Below are positions 1-5,648 of a stretch of 18,456 bases of DNA, piece after piece. Both the position numbers and the translations under genes were made by a program. The DNA comes from JBPYFK01 sp051984675 (GTDB taxonomy: Bacteria > Actinomycetota > Actinomycetes > Mycobacteriales > Pseudonocardiaceae), in the NCBI GenBank assembly GCA_051984675.1, contig JBPYFK010000076.1, positions 1-18,456 on the forward strand. Reading direction: 5' to 3'. The notes beneath the pieces are model-generated. The model did no database searches, was not told the DNA's origin, and saw only the letters and a list, made by a program, of their open reading frames with translations. The first letter of the stretch is position 1. Each line of letters opens with the position of its first letter.

Positions 1-308
1 TGAAGCTGATCGTCGACCTGATGTACGAGGGCGGCATCTCCAAGATGTACTGGTCGGTGTCCGACACCGCCGAATTCGGCGGGTACACCCGCGGCCCGAG
101 GCTGATCAACAACTCGACCCGTGAGGAGATGCGAAAGATCCTGGCCGAGGTCCAGGACGGTACCTTCACCCGCGAGCTGGTCGAAGAGTTCGACTCTGGC
201 AAGCCCAACTTCCTCAAGCGCCGCGAGGCGGAGCAGTCTGAGCAGATCGAGCAGGTGGGCGCCAAGCTCCGCCCGCTGATGAGCTGGCTGTCGGACAGCG
301 AGGATTAG
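1..308 (+). CDS. ilvC: Ketol-acid reductoisomerase, C-terminal part (5' truncated by window edge)
   Basis: Only the last ~101 residues are present; the reading frame runs from base 3 to the TAG at 306-308. The segment LMYEGGISKMYWSVSDTAEF followed by GGYTRGPRLIN is typical of the C-terminal knotted domain of class I (short) ketol-acid reductoisomerases, which carry active-site acidic residues and bind Mg2+. The enzyme isomerises and reduces acetolactate or acetohydroxybutyrate with NADPH, the second common step of valine, leucine and isoleucine synthesis in the cytoplasm. leuB begins only 9 bases after the stop, so the two are almost certainly cotranscribed. Family identity is clear; the N-terminal Rossmann domain lies outside the window. 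Confidence 0.95.
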   Translation, partial: KLIVDLMYEGGISKMYWSVSDTAEFGGYTRGPRLINNSTREEMRKILAEVQDGTFTRELVEEFDSGKPNFLKRREAEQSEQIEQVGAKLRPLMSWLSDSED

Positions 309-317
309 GGTTCACGC

Positions 318-1379
318 ATGGGATCAACTTATCGGCTCGCCGTCGTCGGCGGCGACGGCATCGGCCCCGAGGTGACGGCCGAGGCGCTGAAGGTGCTGCG
401 GGCGGCCGCGCCCGACGCCACCTTCGACGTCACTGACTACGACCTTGGCGCGCGGCGCTGGCACCGCACCGGGGAGACGCTTCCTGACGCGGTGCTCGAG
501 GAAATCCGCGGGCACGACGCGATCCTGCTCGGCGCGGTCGGCGACCCGTCGGTGCCCAGCGGCATCCTCGAACGCGGTCTCCTGCTGCGCCTGCGCTTCG
601 AGCTCGACCACCACGTGAACCTCCGACCGGCGCGGCTGTACCCGGGCGTGAAGAGCCCGGTGGCCGACCCGGGCGAGATCGACATGATCGTGGTCCGGGA
701 GGGCACCGAAGGCCCCTACGCGGGCAACGGTGGTCTGCTGCGCAAGGACACCGTCCACGAGATCGCCACCGAGGTCAGCCTCAACACGGCGTTCGGCGTC
801 GAGCGGGTGGTGCGGGACGCGTTCGCCCGCGCGGAGAACCGGCCACGCAAGCACCTGACCCTGGTGCACAAGACCAACGTCCTCACCCACGCCGGCTCGT
901 TGTGGTCCCGCGTGGTCGAAGAGGTGTCACTGCAGCACCCGGACGTCACGGTCAACTACCAGCATGTGGACGCGGCGACGATCCACCTGGTCACCGACCC
1001 ATCCCGGTTCGACGTGATCGTCACCGACAACCTCTTCGGCGACATCATCACCGACCTCGCCGCCGCTGTCACCGGCGGTATCGGGCTCGCCGCCAGCGGC
1101 AACATCGACGCCACCAAGCGCAACCCGAGCATGTTCGAGCCGGTGCACGGCAGCGCCCCGGACATCGCCGGGCAGGGGATCGCGGACCCGACGGCGGCGG
1201 TGCTCTCGCTCGCGCTGATGCTGGACCACCTCGGCCAGTGCGAGGCCGCCCGCCGCGTCGAGGCCGCCGTGGCGTTCGACCTGGCCACCCGGGACCACTC
1301 GGCGCCGGGCGCGACCTACGCCATCGGCGACCGCCTGGCGGCGCTGGTGTCCTCCCGGGAAGTGGCTCCGCAGCCCTGA
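318..1379 (+). CDS. leuB: 3-isopropylmalate dehydrogenase
   Basis: A 353-residue protein of the isocitrate/isopropylmalate dehydrogenase family, in the short form usual in actinobacteria. It opens with VGGDGIGPEV and shows REGTEGPYAGNGG, the catalytic-lysine region VHKTNVL, the metal-binding segment TDNLFGDIITD (from residue ~236) and the cofactor loop EPVHGSAPDIAG followed by GIADPTAAVLS. It oxidises and decarboxylates 3-isopropylmalate to 2-ketoisocaproate using NAD+ in leucine synthesis. It can also act on the methyl analogue in the citramalate route to isoleucine, which suits cimA next door. The ATG has AGGG at 307-310, seven bases upstream and overlapping the ilvC stop, which suggests coupled translation. 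The serA gene that I recall between ilvC and leuB in mycobacteria is absent here. Confidence 0.96.
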   Translation: MGSTYRLAVVGGDGIGPEVTAEALKVLRAAAPDATFDVTDYDLGARRWHRTGETLPDAVLEEIRGHDAILLGAVGDPSVPSGILERGLLLRLRFELDHHVNLRPARLYPGVKSPVADPGEIDMIVVREGTEGPYAGNGGLLRKDTVHEIATEVSLNTAFGVERVVRDAFARAENRPRKHLTLVHKTNVLTHAGSLWSRVVEEVSLQHPDVTVNYQHVDAATIHLVTDPSRFDVIVTDNLFGDIITDLAAAVTGGIGLAASGNIDATKRNPSMFEPVHGSAPDIAGQGIADPTAAVLSLALMLDHLGQCEAARRVEAAVAFDLATRDHSAPGATYAIGDRLAALVSSREVAPQP

Positions 1380-1385
1380 CCGCTG

Positions 1386-1422
1386 GTTGCTCTCGCGGTC
1401 CGCCGGCGACCGCGAGAGCGCC
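1386..1422 (+). terminator. Hairpin terminator after leuB
   Basis: GCTCTCGCGGTC (1389-1400) pairs perfectly with 1408-1419 around a 7-nt loop. The stem extends to 1386/1422 with one G-U pair. It lies 7 bases past the leuB stop. It has no T tract, as is common for actinobacterial terminators. It separates ilvC-leuB from the independently controlled cimA leader. Confidence 0.75.
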
Positions 1423-1486
1423 GTGGTGGTGTTCACACGCTGAGCGTGCTGGCCCAGGTGTTGGTCTTGATGCGGACTATGGCAGG

Positions 1487-1540
1487 ATGGCGGACGTGAC
1501 GCAGCGCAGCCTGATCATTATTGGCAAGCGCGCCGGGTAG
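1487..1540 (+). CDS. Candidate leader peptide of the cimA attenuator (MADVTQRSLIIIGKRAG)
   Basis: A 17-codon ORF starts at ATG 1487; an in-frame GTG at 1496 would give 14 codons. It ends at TAG 1538-1540. It contains Leu-Ile-Ile-Ile, with codons CTG ATC ATT ATT at 1511-1522. ATT is rare in the neighbouring genes, so two consecutive ATT codons are conspicuous. The stop codon lies in the loop of one hairpin (1528-1563), and a second hairpin with six T residues follows (1565-1594). This is the usual arrangement of a ribosome-mediated attenuator. CimA leads towards isoleucine, so an Ile-rich sensor fits. There is no strong ribosome-binding site. A TATGGC at 1478-1483 might be a -10 element giving a very short or leaderless transcript. 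Translation is inferred. Confidence 0.65.
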   Translation: MADVTQRSLIIIGKRAG

Positions 1541-1563
1541 GAACTCCGCAGTTCCCGGCGCGC
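1528..1563 (+). promoter_or_regulatory. Leader hairpin covering the leader-peptide stop codon
   Basis: GCGCGCCGGG (1528-1537) is a perfect reverse complement of 1554-1563, giving a 10-bp GC stem. Within the loop GGAACT (1540-1545) can pair with AGTTCC (1550-1555), overlapping the outer stem by two bases, and exposes CCGC (1546-1549). The left arm spans the last codons of the leader peptide, so the position of the ribosome would decide whether it folds. CCGC could pair with GCGG at 1579-1582 in the right arm of the terminator, a possible antiterminating contact. That contact is inference. Confidence 0.65.
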
Positions 1564-1564
1564 C

Positions 1565-1594
1565 GACCTCTCGCATTCGCGGGGGGTCTTTTTT
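1565..1594 (+). terminator. Intrinsic terminator in the cimA leader (attenuator)
   Basis: GACCTCTCGC (1565-1574) and GCGGGGGGTC (1579-1588) form a 10-bp stem (two G-U pairs) closed by loop ATTC. It is followed directly by TTTTTT (1589-1594). This is the only hairpin in the window with a T run this long. It lies 64 bases before the cimA start, inside the 5' leader, so its likely role is premature termination of cimA transcription. Confidence 0.82.
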
Positions 1595-1658
1595 GTGCGC
1601 GCGGCACACCACCAACCGGCCGCTTCCCGCGACCGTCGAAGACCGACAGGAGAACGCA

Positions 1659-3302
1659 GTGACTCCCACCGGCACAGCGAATCGGACCAGCCCGGCAGGA
1701 ACCCCGCTCGGCGACGACTTCCACGTCTACGACACGACGCTGCGCGACGGCGCCCAGCGCGAGGGCATTTCCTACTCGGTGACCAACAAGCTCGCGGTCG
1801 CGCGGCTGCTGGACTCGCTCGGAGTCGGGTTCATCGAGGGCGGTTGGCCAGGCGCGATGCCGAAGGACACCGAGTTCTTCCACCGCGCCACCAGCGGGGA
1901 GCTGGAGTTGCACCACGCGGCGCTGGTCGCGTTCGGCTCGACCCGGCGGGCCGGAGCGGCGGCGCACGAAGACCCGCAGGTCCGAGCGTTGGTGGACTCC
2001 CGCGCGCCGGTGGTCACGCTGGTCGCGAAGTCCGACCGTCGGCACATCGAGCGCGCGCTGCGCACCGACGTCGCCGAGGCGTGCGCGATGGTGTCCGACA
2101 CCGTGCGTTACCTCGTCGGCGAGGGGCGGCGGGTGTTCCTCGACGCCGAACACTTCTTTGACGGCTACGCCTACTGCCCGGACACCGCGCTGCGCGTGCT
2201 GGACTCCGCGGTGACGGCGGGCGCGGATGTGGCCGTGCTATGTGACACCAACGGTGGCCAGCTGCCCACTCAGCTGGCCGAGACGGTCGCGGCGGTGATC
2301 GAGCGCACCGGGTTCCGGGTGGGCATCCACTGCCAGGACGACACCAGCTGCGCCGTCGCCAACACCATCACCGCTGCTCAGGCCGGTGCCACGCACGTGC
2401 AGTGCACGGCCAACGGCTACGGCGAGCGTGCCGGCAACGCCGACCTGTTCGCCGTGCTGGGGAACCTGGCGGCGAAGCTGGACATGCCGGTGCTGCCGGA
2501 CGGCAGGCTCGCCGAGCTGACCCGGGTGTCGCATGCCCTGGCCGAGCTCGCCAACATCGCGCCAGACACGCACCAGGCGTACGTCGGGACCTCGGCGTTC
2601 GCGCACAAGGCTGGCCTGCACGCCAGCGCGATCAAGGTGGACCCCGAGCTGTACAACCACATGGACCCGTCCACTGTGGGCAACCAGATGCGGGTGCTGG
2701 TCACCGAGATGGCAGGCCGTGCCAGCCTGGAGCTCAAGGGCGCCGAGCTGGGGGTGGACCTCAGCGAGTCGCCGGAGGCGGTCACCGGCGCCGTGCGGCG
2801 GGTCAAGGAGCTGGAGGCGCGCGGCTGGTCGTTCGAGGCCGCGGACGCCTCGCTGGAGCTGCTGCTACGCCGTGAGGTGGCCGACACCGGCGGCGACTCC
2901 GGGGGCGTCGAGACCCCGTTCCACCTGGAGTCCTACCGGGTGGTTCTGGACCACCAAGCGGACGGGCACGTCGTGTCCGAGGCGACGGTCCGCGTGCACG
3001 TGGCCGAGCAGCGGGTGATCGCCACCGCCCAGGGCAACGGTCCGGTCAATGCCCTCGACGCCGCGCTGCGCGAGGCGCTCGCGCCGCACCTGCCGTGGGT
3101 GAAGGACGTCGAGCTGGTCGACTACAAGGTGCGCATCCTCGTCGACTCGCCCGGCACGGACGCCGTGACGCGGGTGCTGATCGAGTCCAGCGACGGCGAG
3201 CGCGAGTGGACCACCGTCGGCGTGCACGGCAACATCGTCGAGGCGAGCTGGCTGGCGCTGTGCGACGCGCTCGCGTTCAAGGCGCTGCGGGAACGCGAAT
3301 AG
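1659..3302 (+). CDS. cimA: (R)-citramalate synthase
   Basis: A 547-residue protein of the DRE-TIM metallolyase / isopropylmalate synthase family. The catalytic TIM barrel opens with YDTTLRDGAQ (residues 24-33) and carries CDTNGG (195-200) and HCQDD (224-228); ANGYGERAGNADL and the HKAGLHASAI metal-ligand segment follow. The last ~130 residues are a LeuA-type allosteric dimer domain. Length and sequence fit the citramalate synthase branch (acetyl-CoA + pyruvate to citramalate) rather than LeuA, but the family also contains homocitrate synthases, so substrate is inferred. The GTG at 1659 is chosen because AGGAG (1648-1652) lies six bases upstream. The frame is open back to 1521, but that stretch overlaps the terminator hairpin. 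A hairpin terminator follows at 3316-3352. Confidence 0.9.
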   Translation: MTPTGTANRTSPAGTPLGDDFHVYDTTLRDGAQREGISYSVTNKLAVARLLDSLGVGFIEGGWPGAMPKDTEFFHRATSGELELHHAALVAFGSTRRAGAAAHEDPQVRALVDSRAPVVTLVAKSDRRHIERALRTDVAEACAMVSDTVRYLVGEGRRVFLDAEHFFDGYAYCPDTALRVLDSAVTAGADVAVLCDTNGGQLPTQLAETVAAVIERTGFRVGIHCQDDTSCAVANTITAAQAGATHVQCTANGYGERAGNADLFAVLGNLAAKLDMPVLPDGRLAELTRVSHALAELANIAPDTHQAYVGTSAFAHKAGLHASAIKVDPELYNHMDPSTVGNQMRVLVTEMAGRASLELKGAELGVDLSESPEAVTGAVRRVKELEARGWSFEAADASLELLLRREVADTGGDSGGVETPFHLESYRVVLDHQADGHVVSEATVRVHVAEQRVIATAQGNGPVNALDAALREALAPHLPWVKDVELVDYKVRILVDSPGTDAVTRVLIESSDGEREWTTVGVHGNIVEASWLALCDALAFKALRERE

Positions 3303-3315
3303 CCGCCCTGCGGGA

Positions 3316-3352
3316 ACGGGAACAGCGCGGCTGGTGTATACGCTGTTCCCGT
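3316..3352 (+). terminator. Hairpin terminator after cimA
   Basis: ACGGGAACAGCG (3316-3327) pairs perfectly with 3341-3352 around a 13-nt loop, 13 bases beyond the cimA stop. There is no T tract. The position and the 12-bp stem support transcription termination. Confidence 0.75.
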
Positions 3353-3368
3353 CGTGACAGTCCACTCT

Positions 3369-3442
3369 TGAATCGGCCACTTTCGAATCGGCTGCTTTCG
3401 GATCGGCCGCTTTCGAGGTGGCCGCCTTGGAATGGCCGCTGA
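3369..3442. repeat. 15-bp imperfect tandem repeat, about five units
   Basis: The units start at 3369, 3384, 3399 and 3414. Each is a variant of CGAATCGGCCGCTTT. A degraded fifth unit covers 3429-3442. The period is a multiple of three and several frames stay open through it: one minus frame reads a Lys-Ala-Ala-Asp-Ser type pentapeptide, and one plus frame reads Glu-Ser-Ala-Ala-Phe. No start, ribosome-binding site or conserved domain supports translation. It fills most of the gap between the cimA terminator and the next gene. Confidence 0.8.
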
Positions 3443-3481
3443 CCGGCCACTGGTCGTCGCTGCTCTGGGAGGTCTTTCGCC

Positions 3482-4264
3482 GTGCGCCTGGCACGTGTCG
3501 CTCACCGTGAAGGTGTCTCGTTCGCATCGCTGGAACCGGACCCGGACGCGCCCGCGGAGAAGGTGTTGGCCGTCGAGATCCGGGAGCACCCGTTCGGCTC
3601 GCCGAGCTTCACCGGGCGCAGGTGGCCGATGTCCGAGGTTCGGCTGCTGGCACCGATCCTGCCGACGAAGGTCGTGTGCGTGGGCAAGAACTACGCGGCA
3701 CACGCCAGCGAGATGGGCAGTGAGCCACCGAAGAACCCGGTGATCTTCATGAAGCCGTCCACCTCGGTGATCGGCCCGAACGTGCCGATCAAGTTGCCGC
3801 CGAACGCCGAGCGGGTGGACTACGAGGGCGAGCTGGCCGCGGTGATCGGGCAGCCGTGCAAGGACGTGCCCGAGGCGCGGGGCGCGGAGGTCGTGCTCGG
3901 CTACACCGTCGCCAACGACGTGACCGCCCGCGACCAGCAGCAGGCGGACGGGCAGTGGACGCGCGCCAAGGGCTACGACACGTTCTGCCCGCTCGGACCG
4001 TGGATCGACACCGACGTCGATCCTGGCGACCTGGAGATCCGCACCGAACTCGACGGCGAGGTCAAGCAGGAGTCCCGGACCTCCCACCTGCTGCACGACG
4101 TCCCGGCGCTGGTGTCGTGGATCTCGCGGGTGATGACGCTGCTGCCCGGTGACGTGATCCTCACCGGCACGCCGGCCGGAGTGGGGCCGATGCGGGACGG
4201 CCAGAAGGTGTCCGTCTCCGTCGGGGGATTGGGCACCCTGACCAACCCCGTACAGGCCAAGTAG
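3482..4264 (+). CDS. Fumarylacetoacetate hydrolase (FAH) family protein
   Basis: A 260-residue protein with the FAH / 2-hydroxyhepta-2,4-diene-1,7-dioate isomerase fold. Diagnostic segments are KVVCVGKNYAAHASEMG, the metal-ligand glutamates in DYEGELAAVIG, GYTVANDVTARDQQ, the KGYDTFCPLGPWI loop and the C-terminal PGDVILTGTPAGVG. Family members bind Mg2+ or Mn2+ and cleave or isomerise beta-diketo acids such as acylpyruvates. The exact substrate cannot be read from sequence; oxaloacetate decarboxylase/tautomerase or acylpyruvase activity is possible. The GTG start has GGGAGG at 3467-3472, nine bases upstream. A homologue beside gltX is, as I recall, conserved in mycobacteria (Rv2993c). The convergent FAD monooxygenase follows 47 bases after the stop. 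Confidence 0.88.
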   Translation: MRLARVAHREGVSFASLEPDPDAPAEKVLAVEIREHPFGSPSFTGRRWPMSEVRLLAPILPTKVVCVGKNYAAHASEMGSEPPKNPVIFMKPSTSVIGPNVPIKLPPNAERVDYEGELAAVIGQPCKDVPEARGAEVVLGYTVANDVTARDQQQADGQWTRAKGYDTFCPLGPWIDTDVDPGDLEIRTELDGEVKQESRTSHLLHDVPALVSWISRVMTLLPGDVILTGTPAGVGPMRDGQKVSVSVGGLGTLTNPVQAK

Positions 4265-4283
4265 CTGGTTGGTGGGTCGTGAA

Positions 4284-4299
4284 AGCGGCTGACGCCGCT
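4284..4299. terminator. Short hairpin between convergent genes
   Basis: AGCGGC (4284-4289) pairs with GCCGCT (4294-4299) around loop TGAC. It lies in the 47-base gap between the stops of the FAH gene and the FAD monooxygenase gene, where a bidirectional terminator is expected. The stem is only 6 bp and has no T tract. Confidence 0.4.
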
Positions 4300-4311
4300 G
4301 GATGGAGTGGC

Positions 4312-5541
4312 TTACCGCATGGCGGCGACCGGGGGTCGCTCGCGCAGAGCGCCGTAGGCGAGGAAGTACGGCGGGATGCGCCGCATCCACGGGAGCCGGG
4401 ACAGCACGCGCAGCGGCAGGGGGGTCGGGTTGTGGATCAGGTCGATCTGCCCGTTCAGCGCCGGCTCGATCACGTTGTTGTGGATCGTGCGCTGCAGTCC
4501 CTGCGTGAGCACGGTGGTCGGCCAGCGGCGACGCTGGATGCGGGCGACGTGCTCGCGGCTGACGGTGCCGTCGCGCAGCGGGCCGGCGAGGATGCGGGCC
4601 GCGGCCACCGCGTCCTGCACGGCGAGGTTGATGCCGATGCCGCCGACCGGCGACATCGCGTGCGCGGCGTCGCCGAGGCACAGCAGGCCGGGCAGGTGCC
4701 AGCGGCGCAGACGGTCCAACCGGACGTCGAGCAGCTTCACCTCGTCCCACGACCGCAGGGCGTCGAGCCGGTCGCGTAGCCAGGGGATGAGCGTGGCCAC
4801 GCGATCCATGAACACCGGCAGCCCCTCGGCGCGGAGTTCGGCGTCGGCCGCTTTGGGGATCAGCGAGGCGCACTGCCAGTAGTCGCCACGGTCCATCATG
4901 GCGATGAAGCTGCGGTTGCCGAGCGCGCCGAAGCCGCCTTCGGGGTCGGATTCCTGGCGGGGCAGCCGGAACCACCAGGCGTCGATGGGGCACGGGAAGT
5001 CCCGCAGGCCAAGCTCGGGGATCTCGCGCACCTCCGACCCCCGGCCGTCGCAGGCGACGGTGATCGTCGCGCGCAGCTGGCCGGTCTGCCCGTCGGCCGT
5101 CCGGTAGTGCACCCCGTTCACCCGGCCGTTCTCCCGGATCAGCCCGGTCGCCTCGGTGTTCATCCGCAGCGTGAAGGTGGGTTCCGGGCTGGCCGCGTCG
5201 GCGAGCAGGTCGAGCAGGTCCCACTGCGGGACCATCGCAACGTAGTTGTACTTGATCGGCAGTAGCTGGAAGTCGGCGAGCCGGAGCAGCTCACCGGCCG
5301 GGCCAACCGGCACCTGTACTTGCAGCAGGCGCCGCTGGGGCAGCTTCGCGAACCGCTCCGCGAGTCCGAGATCGTCCAGGAGCGACATGGTGGAGGGATG
5401 CACGGTGTCCCCGCGGAAGTCCCGCAGGAAATCGCCGTGCTTCTCCAGCACGGTGACGTCGACACCGCAGCGGGCCAGCAGCAGCCCGAGGACCATTCCC
5501 GCCGGCCCGCCACCGACGACGCAGCAAGTCGTGCGCTCCAT
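4312..5541 (-). CDS. FAD-dependent monooxygenase (PHBH-like)
   Basis: A 409-residue flavoprotein of the p-hydroxybenzoate hydroxylase-like family. The N-terminal Rossmann motif is CCVVGGGPAGMVLGLLLARC, and a second FAD-binding motif, GDAAHAMSPVGGIGINLAVQ, lies at about residues 288-307. Such enzymes hydroxylate or epoxidise aromatic or polyketide-like substrates with NAD(P)H and O2; the substrate here is unknown. The ATG at 5541 is preferred because AGGGGG lies six bases upstream; a TTG two codons earlier is possible. It is on the opposite strand to its neighbours. A perfect inverted repeat at 5563-5580 in its promoter region suggests a dedicated regulator, possibly TetR-type, but no regulator gene is adjacent. 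It looks like an accessory gene within an otherwise conserved block. Confidence 0.88.
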   Translation of the reverse strand: MERTTCCVVGGGPAGMVLGLLLARCGVDVTVLEKHGDFLRDFRGDTVHPSTMSLLDDLGLAERFAKLPQRRLLQVQVPVGPAGELLRLADFQLLPIKYNYVAMVPQWDLLDLLADAASPEPTFTLRMNTEATGLIRENGRVNGVHYRTADGQTGQLRATITVACDGRGSEVREIPELGLRDFPCPIDAWWFRLPRQESDPEGGFGALGNRSFIAMMDRGDYWQCASLIPKAADAELRAEGLPVFMDRVATLIPWLRDRLDALRSWDEVKLLDVRLDRLRRWHLPGLLCLGDAAHAMSPVGGIGINLAVQDAVAAARILAGPLRDGTVSREHVARIQRRRWPTTVLTQGLQRTIHNNVIEPALNGQIDLIHNPTPLPLRVLSRLPWMRRIPPYFLAYGALRERPPVAAMR

Positions 5542-5562
5542 GACCAACCCCCTCGCGAATTA

Positions 5563-5580
5563 ATTCAACCGATGTTGAAT
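5563..5580. promoter_or_regulatory. Candidate operator: perfect inverted repeat
   Basis: ATTCAACCGATGTTGAAT is a perfect 7-bp inverted repeat with a 4-bp centre. It is AT-rich against a GC-rich background. It lies 21 bases upstream of the FAD monooxygenase start and 69 bases upstream of gltX on the other strand. Size and symmetry resemble TetR or MarR-type sites. The cognate regulator is not in the window. Confidence 0.6.
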
Positions 5581-5633
5581 AACTCCATGATGCTCTTCCC
5601 GGACTCGCCGGTCAACAGGCTTACCCCAGTGGA

Positions 5634-5639
5634 TAGGCT
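5634..5639 (+). promoter_or_regulatory. Candidate -10 element of gltX
   Basis: TAGGCT fits the actinobacterial TAnnnT -10 pattern and ends nine bases before the gltX ATG. The transcript would have almost no 5' leader. This agrees with the lack of a Shine-Dalgarno sequence there. No clear -35 is seen. Confidence 0.4.
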
Positions 5640-5648
5640 GAACACGTC

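Noticed and set aside
902..1486. Long plus-strand frame inside and after leuB
   Set aside because: Arg/Pro/Gly-rich shadow of leuB; only its last 17 codons (1487-1540) are kept as the leader peptide.
1521..1658. Upstream extension of the cimA reading frame to ATG 1521
   Set aside because: It overlaps the leader hairpin and terminator, lacks a ribosome-binding site and is not like family N-termini; GTG 1659 has AGGAG six bases upstream.
3122..5224. 700-codon minus-strand open frame
   Set aside because: Shadow of cimA, the FAH gene and the FAD monooxygenase, crossing their terminators and the 15-bp repeat; composition is low-complexity Arg/Pro/Ala.
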